The translations under genes and the position numbers were made by a program. A stretch of DNA of 64,000 bases from Unio delphinus (taxonomy: Eukaryota; Mollusca; Bivalvia; Unionida; Unionidae): assembly GCA_029339505.1 (NCBI GenBank), contig JAQISU010000036.1:898501-962500 (forward strand), read 5' to 3'. Positions 1-13,601 of the stretch are shown here, piece by piece (within the stretch, counting starts at the first letter, position 1; each line of letters opens with the position of its first letter). Below the pieces are notes generated by a model. The model did no database searches. It saw nothing but the letters and a program-made list of their open reading frames with translations, and had not been told where the DNA came from.

Positions 1-80
1 GTCCCGATAATTGTATCTCGGTCCCAACAGTGCTGGTAAAATAACCAATACTTGTCCCTACAGTTACGGTTCCGTGAGAG

Positions 81-125
81 CTCTCTCTCTCTCTCACTCT
101 CTCCCTCTCTCTCTCTCTCTCTCTC
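81..125. repeat. (CT)n microsatellite, interrupted
   Basis: Dinucleotide CT run with a few interruptions; simple repeat, no coding content. Confidence 0.95.
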
Positions 126-1909
126 ATTTTCACTAATTTCACTCCATACAAACTCGATACTGTGTGGGACTTAATAGTAATTTAAAAAACATAGTTTGAG
201 CACCCCACCCCAATCCTTGCAACCACCACACACACCTACTTTCTTGACAAAAGTCATTGAAATTATTTAATTAACATTTGAATACTCTCTTCTTATGACA
301 AATACAAGGTTGCCAAAATTCCTTAAATGCTATCAGTTAATAAATAATAGTTCTGAGCATATTGGTGTATTTTATACGAGTATATAAGATCAATAATTCA
401 GAAGACATACTTTTATCGTAGCGTCATTAAACATAACAAAAGACGAACGAGGATAATACTGATTACATTGACATAATGTGCAATCTTACATCAACCTATT
501 AAGTATTATCATAGTTGCGTATCTCCTTGCCGTCACTTATTCGGTGCTGTCCTAATTGAAGACTTTGTTTCGCTAGTATTCTTCTCATTTACCCGATTAG
601 AGGTATTTTTTGACTGGACTATAGATTTAAAATATAGTTACCCTGAATGTTGAATCAGTGATGGGAATGTGACACCTAATAAGACGATTGAGAAATAGGA
701 TTCGTTATCAAACTTCTGCATTAATGTCACGATATTCTTAATTCGTCCACTTACAAACACACACGACGTCTAAAACGTCTACAAGTACTGCATAGTTATA
801 TGTGTTGAAATATTGCAGTATTGTATGATCTGGATAAAAGCCAAAAGAGATATATAATGAACTAGAATGACTTGGAGTTTGTGTATATGTGTTTACCACC
901 AAGGATTTACGAATGAAAATAGTTGCTGTTGTTTATAAGAACGTATCTTTATACAATAAACACATCCGTGGTAACATAACTAGTAGAATATTTTGTAATG
1001 GATAAGAACTTCATTTTGTTGGTTATTTGCCATTTATTCACATTTGGTGACTTAAATTTCATATTGTGTATTGCGAGGACCTAGCGCCACACAATCATAG
1101 CTATAATTATGTAGATATAATATTTACCTAAACTTTGTCCATCTAAAGACAAAATTAAAACAAAATGGAGCAGAAGAATAGGTCTAATCCAAAATGTCGA
1201 ACAAATTTGAATCTTTACATGAAATGCGCAGTAAAACAGCTTCTAACTAGTTCGTATACAATGTAACTTCCTTGTTCGATTACACATATACAGCAATTAC
1301 AGGTTTGGTTGCTGAATTCAATTATTAGTCTATTATACAAAGGCAGAACTAGTAAGAGACAGATTCAATAATATACATTGGAAACGGAATCACTATTTAT
1401 AATCCATATACATGTATTATAATTACCTGTAAAGCAAGTAGGTTTTATGCTATTTAATTTCTTTCTTATATATTTGAAATTGCCGGCTCAATGGAGTGGA
1501 ATAATTTTATTGTGCAGTATCTGCTGCTATAATTTTCCAAACTCAAAAATTCAACTATTCCGTTTGCAATATACCACAATAGTAATTAATATTTAAAATA
1601 TACATTTAACTGAGAGTGTCTTAAATATGATGAACGTATAAGCTATACCGCCAAATCTATGCTTGTAGCAGGGCATTTACTGCATGACATATGAAATGAT
1701 ATAAAACATACAATTATTTACAGGTGACCTACAGTCGGGTTGTTCATCCACAGCAAATTGTGTGAATGAGTAACATATGCAACAAGCGAGTAGTTTTTCC
1801 GACAACCACTTGGAACAGTCCTGGCGATTGCACCCAGCTTCAAAATATAGATTTGGTATAGAATAAAGTAAATTACTATTTGCGACTTTGTTTCAATTCC
1901 ATGCGGATA

Positions 1910-1911
<2 letters not shown>
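126..1911. other. AT-rich non-coding stretch
   Basis: I see no open frame with protein-like composition, no splice-bounded exon and no recognisable transposon here. Stops are dense on both strands. Confidence 0.6.

Positions 1912-1987
<76 letters not shown>
1912..1987. repeat. Pure (CT)n microsatellite
   Basis: About 76 bases of uninterrupted CT. The Ser-Leu and Glu-Arg reading frames that cross it are artefacts of the repeat. Confidence 0.97.
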
Positions 1988-1993
<6 letters not shown>

Positions 1994-4521
1994 CAGAAAC
2001 AATCTCACAATGCATTTTATATTCTTTGTGTGAAACACAGAATAGTAATTCATGATAAAGCTCGCTGACTCGTTAATGAATCATTTGATCTCAAAGTCGA
2101 TTCTGGTATTCCAGCTTACCTGAAATGTGGGAATATCTCCCTGTGATCAAATCGTTTTTGGATAATATGAATATTTAGTGTAATTGGAGGTGAATACATT
2201 TTCGATAAGTAAAAGGTCACGATAAAACTACACCGTCAGAAATGATTATCCAGAGAATTTGGAAAGAGAAAACTAAATATATCACGTTTAGCAAAGACAA
2301 GGAAAATATAGTTTCGGAGATGATTAAATACATTTTTCGAACGATTATACCCATTGTAGAACTTATAGTGATTCAGTTATTGTTAAAAAATAAGTGGGTA
2401 AAAATATGTTGCTTCAATATAAAACATCATTAAGTTGCTTAGAGATAATAATAAATTCGCTGCTTCACACGTCTCTCCAGGACATTACGTCTTCCTCACA
2501 GCCACACGAAGAACGAAATAGACCGAGATCTACAAATTCGTTCACGCTTCACAAACAAGGCCAGGTAAAGAATAATAAGAGTAAAACAGGGGCAGCTATA
2601 CAAATTCATATTTTGTATTACTAAATTAATCACATTATATAAAGGGGCAAATTTCAGACGATCTATCAAGAATACATTAGTTGAGATCAGAGAACCATGA
2701 GTTATATTTATGGAGACACGCACGTGTTATATGGTGATGTTTCCTAATAGTGGGACTGTTGTTACTAATTATAAGCTTTGTTTTATTAGCAACCAGACTG
2801 ACTGCTAGAGACATAGTAAATTTAAATTTTCATTGGCAAGTTGTCAAATTTGAGAAACAGCAGAAAATATTCTACTTAACACGACCAGGTCAGGCTGACC
2901 CAACGTTAGTGACGCTAATGAAAGGGCCGGCAAAATACATTTGATTCTGATTGGTCACGTTAAATAAGGGAGGTATTTCCACACGAAATTTCGTAGGATT
3001 TAATATCGCCTTATCGAAATCAGAACTTAATCAAAAACTTTTTCCTGTGAGAGGACATGAGATAAATATCACCAGCTAGACTCCAAATGATATTTGAGAG
3101 AAATTCATAGGTAATAAAGTGTGGTCCAGGCAAGCCGCCAAACAAACTGTTTGAATGACGAAAAACCACAAAAGGAGAAAATGGCTTTTTGGACGTATTG
3201 ATGTTACGTACACTCAGACGTATACTGAGTAAAAGAAACAAGAGTGAATTGCAGTGAGACGCATAATCCGGTGGTGAAATCCGGCATCGTGCTGAAATTC
3301 TAAATGTTCAGAGGGTATCTTGAGACGGATGGTAGAAAGTGTCCTGGAGCCAAAAGTCTTAACAGTAGCAGAGAAACGAGATTATGGACAATCATGTTAT
3401 GAACTCGTACAAGGCGTTAATTCGATTGTGCCACTCTATCCTATGATGATTTAAAGCTATCAGTAACAAATCGGCTAATTTATTTAAATCTATTTTGATT
3501 TTTATTGTAATTCGGTGAAAGTTTTATATCTAGAGCAATGTGTATTACTAATGAGAGGAATTTTTCAAGACTGTGTATGCAGTTGATTACATTCTTTATT
3601 TATCTTTACGGGGTCACTTATTTGTTTGTTCAGTATATCGGCTCAGTGTACTATATATATATTCCCATACTCGAACCCGGGTAATTATATCGAAGGCGGT
3701 CATCTCTCAGATAACGAGTACCACATAAAGGGGTGGATTATATTATTTATTATTGTTATATTTATACAACCCCGTGACCATTGGGGCAACAATATATAAT
3801 AACAAATAAATCATCATCCTTCATCACCACCTCGGCCCGCCACCACCTAACACATGAAAACAATGATGCACAGAGATTCCTGCGAATGTTCCAAGTTACA
3901 ACTATGTATTTGCCCTAACAACGACGATGATGGCAATTCAGGAATCCCAAGGATAAATTTCTGTATGTGTCATATTTAATAGCAACATTCTGTTCTATTT
4001 GAAATTAAAGGACATTGTGTCTATCAAATCGATCATAGAAGCCATCGCTTGCATCCGAAAGATAAAAATATCAATGTGAAACATATCGATCCAATGGGTA
4101 TCCCAGAGTGGTTACAGATAACTGTTACATGCATACATACATTCTTTGTTTAGTGCGTTGGATTGTTCTTGAATAATAAACTACTCAGTGGCAGCATGGC
4201 TAATTACACTTACTCCTTTGGACAATCTATTGATGTACGGAAATAAGACAGAAACACACATATGAATGTATTCATCCTATTAAAACCTGAGACACTCAAT
4301 GTTTATGAATACAGTGCCTTGAAAGAAGGTGACAATCCAAATAATATTGGCTTTCATGACAGTTGAAAGAACAATAAACCAGGCCGCAGCTTGGACATAA
4401 TGAATCATTTGCATTTTGACATGTAGTTGCTAGATGAGTAATTATAATGGAGTGAATGTACGCTTAAAACTGTAGAAAAACAGTACAGTGTTCATTTGGC
4501 TGATAAATGATACACAAGTAC
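1988..4521. other. AT-rich non-coding stretch
   Basis: Short scattered frames only (none above 80 codons) and none with a recognisable domain. No exon signature resembling the EGF gene. No repeat family shared with the rest of the window was recognised. Confidence 0.55.
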
Positions 4522-4522
4522 A

Positions 4523-4575
<53 letters not shown>

Positions 4576-4598
4576 TAATAAAAATAATAGTAATAATG
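4522..4598. repeat. (AAT)n tail of LINE copy 1
   Basis: Trinucleotide tract with several interruptions, directly beyond the LINE 3' hairpin. On the LINE strand it reads (TTA)n, as in the other copies. Confidence 0.93.
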
Positions 4599-4902
4599 AG
4601 GAATTTTTATAGCGCCTAATATTTAGAAGCTCTAAGCGCTTTATATCAATAATGATATCACTACAGAATAAAACATGAAATTGGAAACATAAAAAGCTGC
4701 TTAAAATATTTAACGCACGAAACATGATTAGGTCTTTAAGTTTGTTCTTGCAGTCGAAAAAGGTGAGTTTTAAGACCACTCTTGAAAAAGATTACTGTGT
4801 ATTTGGAATTAATTTTACTGGGCAACTCATTCCACATTGCTGGGCATTGTTATGTAACAGAATATCGTCCTTGTGACTTCGTTTTCATAGTGGGAACAAT
4901 CA

Positions 4903-5128
<226 letters not shown>

Positions 5129-5186
5129 TTCAGAAGAAGAGCGTAAGTATCTTACTGATGTGTACACATGGGTGAGGCCAGATAGG

Positions 5187-5417
5187 TTGTTGTTGTTGTT
5201 GTAGAGTTCAACGCCATTTTTCAGCACATTATAGGCCATACGTGGCGGCCAGTATTATTGGTGGAGGAAGAACCCAGGAAAACCCTCGGAAAGAACCACC
5301 GACCAACAAGAAGCTACTGACAAGCTTTCTCACATAACTACAATAGCAAAATCTTAGACTCGAACCCACGCATACAGATGTGAGATGTTAGTGATCCGTA
5401 ACGGCGAGCGGATATGT
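5187..5417 (-). mobile_element. tRNA-derived SINE family 1, nested in LINE copy 1
   Basis: Minus-strand copy of the element at 44952-45212. Shared parts are a B-box-like GGGTTCGAGTCTAAG, a central region about pausing at TTATGTGAGAAAGCTTG, a conserved 3' part with TGCTGAAAAATGGCGTT, and a (CAA)n tail at 5187-5200. The tRNA-like head is truncated and lacks the A box. It interrupts the LINE thumb frame between PTY and LSGLTHVY, so it inserted after the LINE. Confidence 0.82.
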
Positions 5418-6720
5418 TGGACTGGAGTCCGTCAGAGAAACATAGTACAGAGGAACACATTTTGTGTTTGATTCTGGATCGAATGAATAGCCATAATAGG
5501 GTACAGAGCAGTGGGCAGGTGTGCTCTGATCATGGTACTCTAAAGATGATCCGAGCAGAAGTAGTTTGAATTTTTTTAAGTATCTGGAGTAGATATTGAG
5601 AAGAACAAGCCAGAATCGAGTTACAATAATTTAGTCTTCAAAGTACTAATGAACACACAAGTGTTTTAGTGGCATCAGCTTAAAGATATTTGCGAAGTTA
5701 GCTGATGCGTCTCAGCTCAAGATATGCAGCCTTGCATAAGTTAATCACATGTTGTTGCAATGTGAGAGTACTGTCTAGAGTAACACCTAGGTTTCGTACT
5801 GACGGTGTGAATTAATGTTGGTGTTGCTTATATGTATTGTCTGAGGTAGAGGATGTGAATGAGAAAGTCTTTTTGTTGGGATCAGAATGGCCTCAGTTGT
5901 ATCTGCAGATTATTACATGTCATATTTGATTTAACATCAAACATTCACCTCTCCATTCCTTGAATGGTAGCATGAACTTCAGTTGGGTGTCTTAACATGC
6001 ATATGTGGGTGTCAGCAGTGTACAGTTGGTGAGAGACTGGATGTCTATGACAGTTGAGAGCGGCTGAGTGTATGCAATGAAGGGAACAGATCCAAGAACA
6101 GACCTTGTGGAACACCACAACATAGATAAATTGAGCTGGAATTTATTCCATTTGCAAATACAATGTGTGTCCTGTTAACTAAGTAAGACTTGAACCACTT
6201 TAAGGCTATATTATGAATGCCAAATACATGATGGAGACGGTGAAGAAATATATCATGGCCTATTGTGTCAAATGCTTTAGATAAATCAAGGAGTGTGAGG
6301 ACTGTAATCTTTCCGTTATTCAAAGCAGAGAGAATGCCATTAAATACTATCAGAAGAGTAGTTTCAGTACTGTCGCAAAGACGATATACTGACTGTATAT
6401 TGCCAAAAAGACTGTTTGAATTCAGATGATATACAAGTTGGTTTAGATCAACTTGTTTACAATTTTATATATAAACGGGAGGATGTAAACTGTGTGGTAG
6501 TTCTTTAAATCGTTATTTTCAAGTGTTGGTTTCATCAGCTGAGGCTTTACGATGGAAGTTTTGCAAAATGTTGGTAATTCCCCGGATGAGAGACAGATAT
6601 TAAAAACATCACTTAATGAAAGCAATATTGGTTCTAAGCACTCAAGCAGAAATGACGTTGGAATAGGATCAAGTTCACATGACTTTTGGGTACTCTTCAT
6701 CACGAATTTCCGTAGCATTC

Positions 6721-7084
6721 TGACATAACGTGGGGAAGGAAATTAGTGTTATGATTCTATGGTCATACACTTAGTAAGAGCAAGAAAGAAAATCATCAAA
6801 TTTTGCAACATTTACAATTAGTTTAATTATCAAAGTTATACAACAAACTATATAAGAGGAATTTACAGTGTCCATATTGACTACGTCCTGATTTATCTGC
6901 GATAAGTTCGCACGAAGGTTCGCCGCCTATATATATGTGTAGACAAAATTTAATACTTTTCGACACACACACACAATACAAGCATATTAGCAACAACCAA
7001 TGTCAGAGGTGTTATGCCCGAGATATGGTGGCAGCTCCAATAAAAATTTAGGTCAATAAGACTAAATGCATTGTCCAAGCTGAT
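6721..7084. other. Spacer between LINE and virus-like cluster
   Basis: Contains a short CA run near 6965. A 64-codon minus frame at 6950-7144 has no recognisable features and overlaps the start of the virus-like plus-strand frames. Nothing else is supported. Confidence 0.5.
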
Positions 7085-7700
7085 GACCATTTCCTTATCT
7101 AATACTAACAACACCACTGTTGTTGATGCCAGTAATGACTCCAAAAAGTGCTGAAGAAGAAAATGTACTCACTTTTGTGGATCAATGCAATAAATCAGCA
7201 TTATCATGGTGTTCAATGTGCTTTTAATGGTTTATTTACCTGGCATATAGCTTCACAACAAGGTATTTCTTCACCACGTCATATTTATATTGCACTTCAA
7301 AATAATGAACGAGAACGCAATTAAGAAGTAAGAGTAATTAAATCTGAATTACCGAATTTCTTTAAGAATAAATGGATATCAAGCACCATCTGAACATGTT
7401 TTACTAAATTTTGACCTAGTCATATAGCACTTGTTTATCTTCGTTTGATCACATTTATGAGACGGGATCAAAACTGGTTATACAAATATTACGTTTCAAG
7501 TTTCACAATTCATATCCGATCTATTACTTTCGCTGATTAATTTAGTTATATATCTTCAGTTGATACACACTTTAGATTTCGCCTAGATAGAGATGTTAAC
7601 GCTATTGCTAATTACATAGAAATTACTTTTATACTAAGCGAGAAAACAATGTTACTTGAAGGTGTTGGTGGTATAATGAAAAGTTTTGATTCCCAGTGAA
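7085..7700 (+). pseudogene. Decayed Polinton-like capsid protein remnant (tentative)
   Basis: Several plus-strand frames, each broken by stops, show protein-like composition. One piece near 7258-7320 reads SPRHIYIALQNNERE. A C-terminal piece near 7585-7680 reads AIANYIEI then ILSEKTMLLEGVGG. This layout resembles the major-capsid-like proteins carried by invertebrate Polinton/adintovirus elements (the F54H12.2-like family in sequence databases), where a hybridising central part is followed by a short strand-rich C-terminus. The assignment comes from pattern recognition, not from a search. It lies just ahead of a protease-like remnant on the same strand, which fits a viral late-gene cluster. 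At least three frameshifts or stops disrupt it. Confidence 0.4.
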
Positions 7701-7947
7701 AAACATGTAATGTTGTTTACAAAATGCTGTGTAATTAAATCGCTCATGATATTATAACATGTCATATAGTCAGGTTAATGTCACTCTGACTCCTGGTCAA
7801 GAAACAAATTGCAATCAAAACTTGCAAGTAAATGTGGAACAAACAAAACATTGAAGAAAGATCAAATTTAAAGTGGCTATCCAAACAAATTGTTATTAAC
7901 TAAAACTCAGCTCTGACACCTTAACAAAGCTTTAGAATCTAAATCCA

Positions 7948-8163
7948 GTGTTCAACAATCTTTCTCGAAGATCCATTCAAGATTCATTAAAAACAAGAGA
8001 TAAAGTTCCACTTCATGCAGCTATCTTTACGTTAATATCCATAGATGTTCCAGGTGTCGCGAAATCAGCCGCAATAGGTGTTTTGGGAACTACTGTTAGA
8101 ATGGCATTCAAGAATACAACAGAAAACGGAACAAAAACTTCTAAAAATGTGGAAAGGGTCTAA
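7948..8163 (+). pseudogene. Small basic frame in the virus-like cluster, unknown
   Basis: A 71-codon open frame without an ATG start. It is rich in Lys, Arg, Thr and Asn, with a small hydrophobic Ala/Gly/Val stretch in the middle (VPGVAKSAAIGVLG). I do not recognise a family. Position between the capsid-like and protease-like remnants suggests a minor virion component, but that is inference. Confidence 0.3.
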
Positions 8164-8329
8164 GACTATAAGAAACCATCAATGGTAGAGAAAAGGTCTA
8201 AGACTTTCAGAAACGCTTCGTTAGTATAAAAACATGAGAGTTATTTACCGAGGTCAAATTTTGATTACACGAATGCCGCTACAAAATTAAATTTCAACAA
8301 TTTCAGAAGTGGTGCTTTTTGTGCGTGAT

Positions 8330-8767
8330 CAGTTGCCTTTCAGATCAGAAAGTGTTGAAACCGGTATCATTAATCTTGATAAAAGATCTGGTTGACGTAT
8401 TCGTTGGGTTGTATACGCGATTGATCCACGTTGAATTGTTTATGGTGATTCGTATAAATTGGCACCTCCAAAAGAATGTTTGAAATATATCAACACAGAA
8501 CGAATTACTAATCTTCAAAATATTCCAATATGGTATTCAACATTACTAACACAACAATTTACAGATCCGCCAATATGCGGCCGTGAAGCGATTTTTATAA
8601 TCAACGCAGTATCTTTATCAACAGCACCACCTCAGACTAAGACTCATCAGGATGTCTTATCTAAATATGCAACTCTTGACGAGCAAGGCTGTACTCTAAT
8701 AATTTGGGTCTCACGAATCTTAATCAAAATTAAGTGGTTATGTTTCAGAATAAGCAGGAAAAATTAA
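8330..8767 (+). pseudogene. Adenain-like cysteine protease remnant
   Basis: One reading frame with two in-frame TGA stops (8393-8395 and 8432-8434). It carries, in order, ETGIINLD, then RIRWVVY where an adenovirus-type maturation protease would have His before Trp (here CGT Arg at 8402-8404), then GDSYKLAPPKECLKYI, a Gln-containing stretch TQQF, and ICGREAIF holding a Cys at 8576-8578 in the position of the nucleophile. Polinton and adintovirus genomes carry a protease of this type that processes capsid proteins. The Cys is kept while the His position and the reading frame are lost, so the gene is dead. A Cys-poor tail follows to the stop at 8765-8767. The family call is from motif order only. 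Confidence 0.55.
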
Positions 8768-8889
8768 AAGGAAGTAATATTTCATTGCAATATATTATCG
8801 ATAGAATTAATAGAGTAACCGAAAACAGCATAGCTGTGTTTGACAATAGTGGAACAGTTAAATCTCCTGTATTATATCAACGATATTAG
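8740..8889 (+). pseudogene. Short frame ahead of fibre-like motif
   Basis: An ATG-started frame of 49 codons that overlaps the end of the protease-like frame. It is hydrophilic, with a possible helical stretch (ISLQYIIDRINRV) followed by VFDNSGTVKS. Together with the motif at 8944-9017 in another frame it could be the start of one broken fibre-like gene. Confidence 0.35.
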
Positions 8890-8943
8890 AAAATATTCGA
8901 AATCGAGTGCACAAATTCGGTGATAAAACGTGCGGCATAACAA

Positions 8944-9017
8944 ACATCACTAATTATAAAATTACTGGTGTTGGAGAACCAGAATCAAACGATGATGCTG
9001 CAACGAAGAAATTGTGA
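8944..9017 (+). pseudogene. Fibre-like DAATKK fragment
   Basis: The frame reads ITGVGEPESNDDAATKKL and then a stop at 9015-9017. A Pro-x-(x)n-Asp-Ala-Ala-Thr-Lys motif is common in trimeric tail or fibre proteins of phages and of some large DNA transposons. Here it is short and isolated by frameshifts, so the call rests on the motif and on the neighbouring protease and capsid remnants. Confidence 0.4.
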
Positions 9018-9222
9018 AGGATATAAACGTTCCATTAAAAATGACTTAGTAGTGACTTAACTAATCTTAGTACTGAGCACGTTAGTCAAGTCAACATTTC
9101 CTTGAGTTTTCGTAGAAATATGATATGAAACAATAATGAGTCTTTGGATGTCCAACAGTCGTTGATATTACGCTGACTGCAGTAAAAAAGATCACCGACA
9201 ACGTAGTATATACTGTAGCGTA

Positions 9223-9432
9223 TTGTCACCATCTAATAAATTTATTATTCACCGCGATGAGCTTACCGGTTTATACAAGTTATCAGTGATCGTTGCTACA
9301 ACATGTGCGATATTTATTACAATTCCACGGCGTCATACACTAACAAAATCTTATGGATCTATATTAGTATTACGTGATGAAAACGACGAAGTAACATTTG
9401 AAGCTGAAGCAGAAGAAAACAACTCGGCTTAA
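9223..9432 (+). pseudogene. Unknown frame in virus-like cluster
   Basis: Open frame of 69 codons. Features visible are RDELTGLYKLS, a central hydrophobic segment (VIVATTCAIFI), then a basic patch and an acidic C-terminus (EAEAEENNSA). Composition is protein-like. No family recognised. It continues the plus-strand series of broken genes. Confidence 0.35.
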
Positions 9433-9680
9433 TTTATCACTGGTGTCTCGAATTAGTCGCTAAACTACCACCTACTTAGTATAATGAGATGTCCAATCAG
9501 CGGTCATAAATGTAGATACAATCAAGTACGTGAATGTCAAAACAAGCTGAAAAATATCGTCAATGAGCATACAGCAAAAGTAGAAAAAATATCGCAGACG
9601 TTTAGTTTTCGTTGATGTAATTGTATATTAGACGTATATTTATCGCATGAACATGTGTATTACTATCAACAATAACACCA

Positions 9681-9899
9681 TTGTCAACAATGGGAATACT
9701 ATTTTTTAATGCTTCAGCAGCAACAATAATTACTGGTAGTCTTAATAACATTATCAAAAAAATATATACATGTAGTGAAAATAAAGCACAGGAGTATATA
9801 ATAATATTACACAATGAGACGCTAGCACACTCTAAATTATCTTCATTGATCTCATCAGGCCTTAGCGATAGAATAATATTAGATACTGAATTCACATAA
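9681..9899 (+). pseudogene. Unknown frame in virus-like cluster
   Basis: ATG-started open frame of 72 codons with Ser/Ala/Ile-rich composition (LFFNASAATIITGSL, then SSLISSGLSD). No family recognised. The opposite strand is also open over the same bases, so coding status is uncertain. Confidence 0.25.
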
Positions 9900-10020
9900 G
9901 TGAACAAGATTTACAAATAGTCAATGATTACGTCTAATTTAGAACAAAGTAACAATGTAGTAATCGCAAGAATTACTACAAAAGATCGTAACTAATAAAA
10001 CACCACCAAAAGTACGATGA

Positions 10021-10230
10021 TATCAGCAAGATCGAGCAACCCTGAATTTCACGTCAACATTTCCAAATGGAATTCCAGTGAAAGAAATTACGCTTGCACA
10101 ATGGTTAGGTGTATGTATACCCACGGGCAAATATCAGACTGAACAAATGAACGATGAATATCAAGGCGGAATTAGATTTCTCACAGGGAAAAAATCAAAA
10201 ATAGCTATTACTGTTCACGAACCAACTTGA
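10021..10230 (+). pseudogene. Unknown protein-like frame in virus-like cluster
   Basis: Open frame of 69 codons ending in TGA at 10228-10230, without a start codon near its left end. It reads as convincing protein: TLNFTSTFPNGIPVKEITLA, then LAQWLGVC, then GGIRFLTGKKSKIAITVHEPT-like strand pattern. No family recognised. It probably belongs to the same decayed late-gene series as the protease-like remnant. Confidence 0.4.
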
Positions 10231-10499
10231 TCAGCCGCGAGAAAAACTAGCTAGATTATACCGTTGATATATACCAGTCATCGATCAGATCGGAATTGGG
10301 AACGCCTGAAATCCCGCCAGAAAATCAAGAACAACCTGAACCGCGACTAGGTAATGTTTTTTACTAACGAAAGAATTTTACAACAACTCAAAAATATCGA
10401 GAAGAATCTCCATTACGTAATAAATATCTTTACCGTCCAATTTATCAAAAAAAGATGCGTAGTATGTTAATAAGCAATCATTCAAATCACTAGATCAAA

Positions 10500-10718
10500 A
10501 TGTTAAAGACGAATATACGTTTATATATTTATTATTTTAAAAGTATATTCTCTAGCACCCTAATAACTATCGAAAAAAAAACTATCACTGCAACAATACA
10601 ACATTTAAATAAATTTGTGTCAGACCTTGATTACATTAATCAAGGAACCGTTAATACGTTGTCAGAGGGCACTGATACTTATCCAGATGAAGTTAGATAT
10701 AATAAACAAATATATTAA
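10500..10718 (+). pseudogene. Unknown frame in virus-like cluster
   Basis: ATG-started frame of 72 codons. The second half (NKFVSDLDYINQGTV, then LSEGTDTYPDE) is more protein-like than the AT-rich first half. No family recognised. Confidence 0.25.
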
Positions 10719-10834
10719 TATTATTACTAGATAACCGAAAAAGAAATACCAACATTTCTTATACCATTATTTAGAACTGACGAACTCATATTATTACTAA
10801 ATTTATCTTATCAATAAAAACGTTCCTAAAATGC

Positions 10835-11074
10835 TTGTCAGTTAGAAAAATATATCCTGCAGCATGTATTCTAAAACATAAGAATGATCTGTACGACGGC
10901 GGTCGTCATAGTTTACCAGGAACTGTTAATATTACATCAGCTATTGCAGTTCATCTTGTATGTGATGCAATTGATGGCATCTATCAAGCGAATCTTGAGC
11001 AATCAAACCAAGCTCAGCAAGGATATATTATATGTGTACATATATACATCAAGCACTACCTGGATATTTTATAG
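10835..11074 (+). pseudogene. Last recognisable frame of the virus-like cluster
   Basis: Open frame of 79 codons with balanced composition over its first 60 residues (LKHKNDLYDGGRHSLPG, then AIAVHLVCDAIDG). A second frame over the same bases is also open. No family recognised. Beyond about 11080 the sequence becomes very AT-rich with dense stops. Confidence 0.3.
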
Positions 11075-11089
11075 TATAAACACCTAAAA

Positions 11090-12560
<1,471 letters not shown>

Positions 12561-12582
12561 TTGTCTGTTGGTCTGTTCGTCT

Positions 12583-12875
12583 GATTAGGATTTTTAACGT
12601 AGCTTTAACCATTTTTCAGCCATATCGCTACAATAGTGATGGTTAGCAATGGGGCATCATGCCGCAGACATGTAGCATGTTGTCCCACCCAGTGTCATTA
12701 TCATGCAACCAGGTCGACCAGTCTATACACTAACCTCTTAATGCTAAGCGTGAAGTGAGGCAGCTGTTAGTACCATTATTTTTATTTTTTTTTGAATGGC
12801 TCGGCCGGGAATTGAAACCACAACCTCCCGCTCCCATGGCGGACGCTCTAACCACTAGGCCACCGGAGCGGTGAC
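12583..12875 (-). mobile_element. tRNA-derived SINE family 2, copy 1
   Basis: On the minus strand the head reads GGTGGCCTAGTGGTTAGAGC (A box) and, about 45 bases later, GGTTTCAATTCC (B box), as in a tRNA gene. The body then matches the copy at 32241-32555, ending with GTTAAA(G)..TAAAAATCCTAATC. A degenerate anticodon stem, extra body and repeat status argue against a functional tRNA. Confidence 0.82.
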
Positions 12876-12879
12876 TCTA

Positions 12880-13601
12880 TCAGAAAGTGAGTGGTGCTGA
12901 CGCTTGATGCAAAAGCTAACTTTTCTATATCTTCTTTAATTATTTTAATTCTCCAATGCAGTGAAACCTTAACTGTAATTAGTGTTTATTTATTATATGT
13001 TCCATATATAAAACACTAATAAATTAAATTTTGAAATAAAGAATATAATAGAGTAAAAACAAATTTAGTGTAAAAATAAACTTTCAAGCTAAGTTTAGAA
13101 TTCAAAGAGAGCAAGGTTGATAAATTTAAACAAGTGGCAGTTATGTCCTGTACAAATAATAATATGTAGGCCAACGGTAGTAATGCAAGATACCTCACTG
13201 TCATTTTGTTGCAAATGGCATAATGCGTGTCCAAATGTATATGGGCGTGTACTCTCGCAGTAGAGAGGAAGCATAAAAGACAAACTTTTTGAAGTGTCCG
13301 TTTATGAAACTATGGCTTCTTACAGAAACGAATAAATAACTTCGATAACGCATATCGAAGCCTCTAACTTTCGAGAGTCTCTTTCAGGTTTGTTGTATTT
13401 TGTACTAGCTTTTGTCTTGGTAATTTTCTATATAAAAATGTATGCGCTTGATGTTTACATGTTGACACTTTATCGAGGTCACGCCCTCTATGCTGCTGTA
13501 AATTAGATCATTGTTTTATCAAAAATGGTTGGAGAAGCGCATACCGCGCGGTTAGCACGAGAGCGACAATAAACAATTATGATCTTTCTACCAGTGTGTG
13601 A
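12880..13601. other. Intergenic stretch
   Basis: Overlapping short minus frames near 13016-13283 have no recognisable features. GC content begins to rise after about 13.3 kb, marking the left side of the higher-GC region. Confidence 0.4.

Noticed and set aside
1718..2068. Glu-Arg and Ser-Leu repeat frames
   Set aside because: Caused by the (CT)n tract; the same at 43020-43335 and 45498-45822.
12790..12875. Functional tRNA gene
   Set aside because: A and B boxes are present, but the arms do not pair well and the sequence continues into a SINE body found again at 32241-32555.
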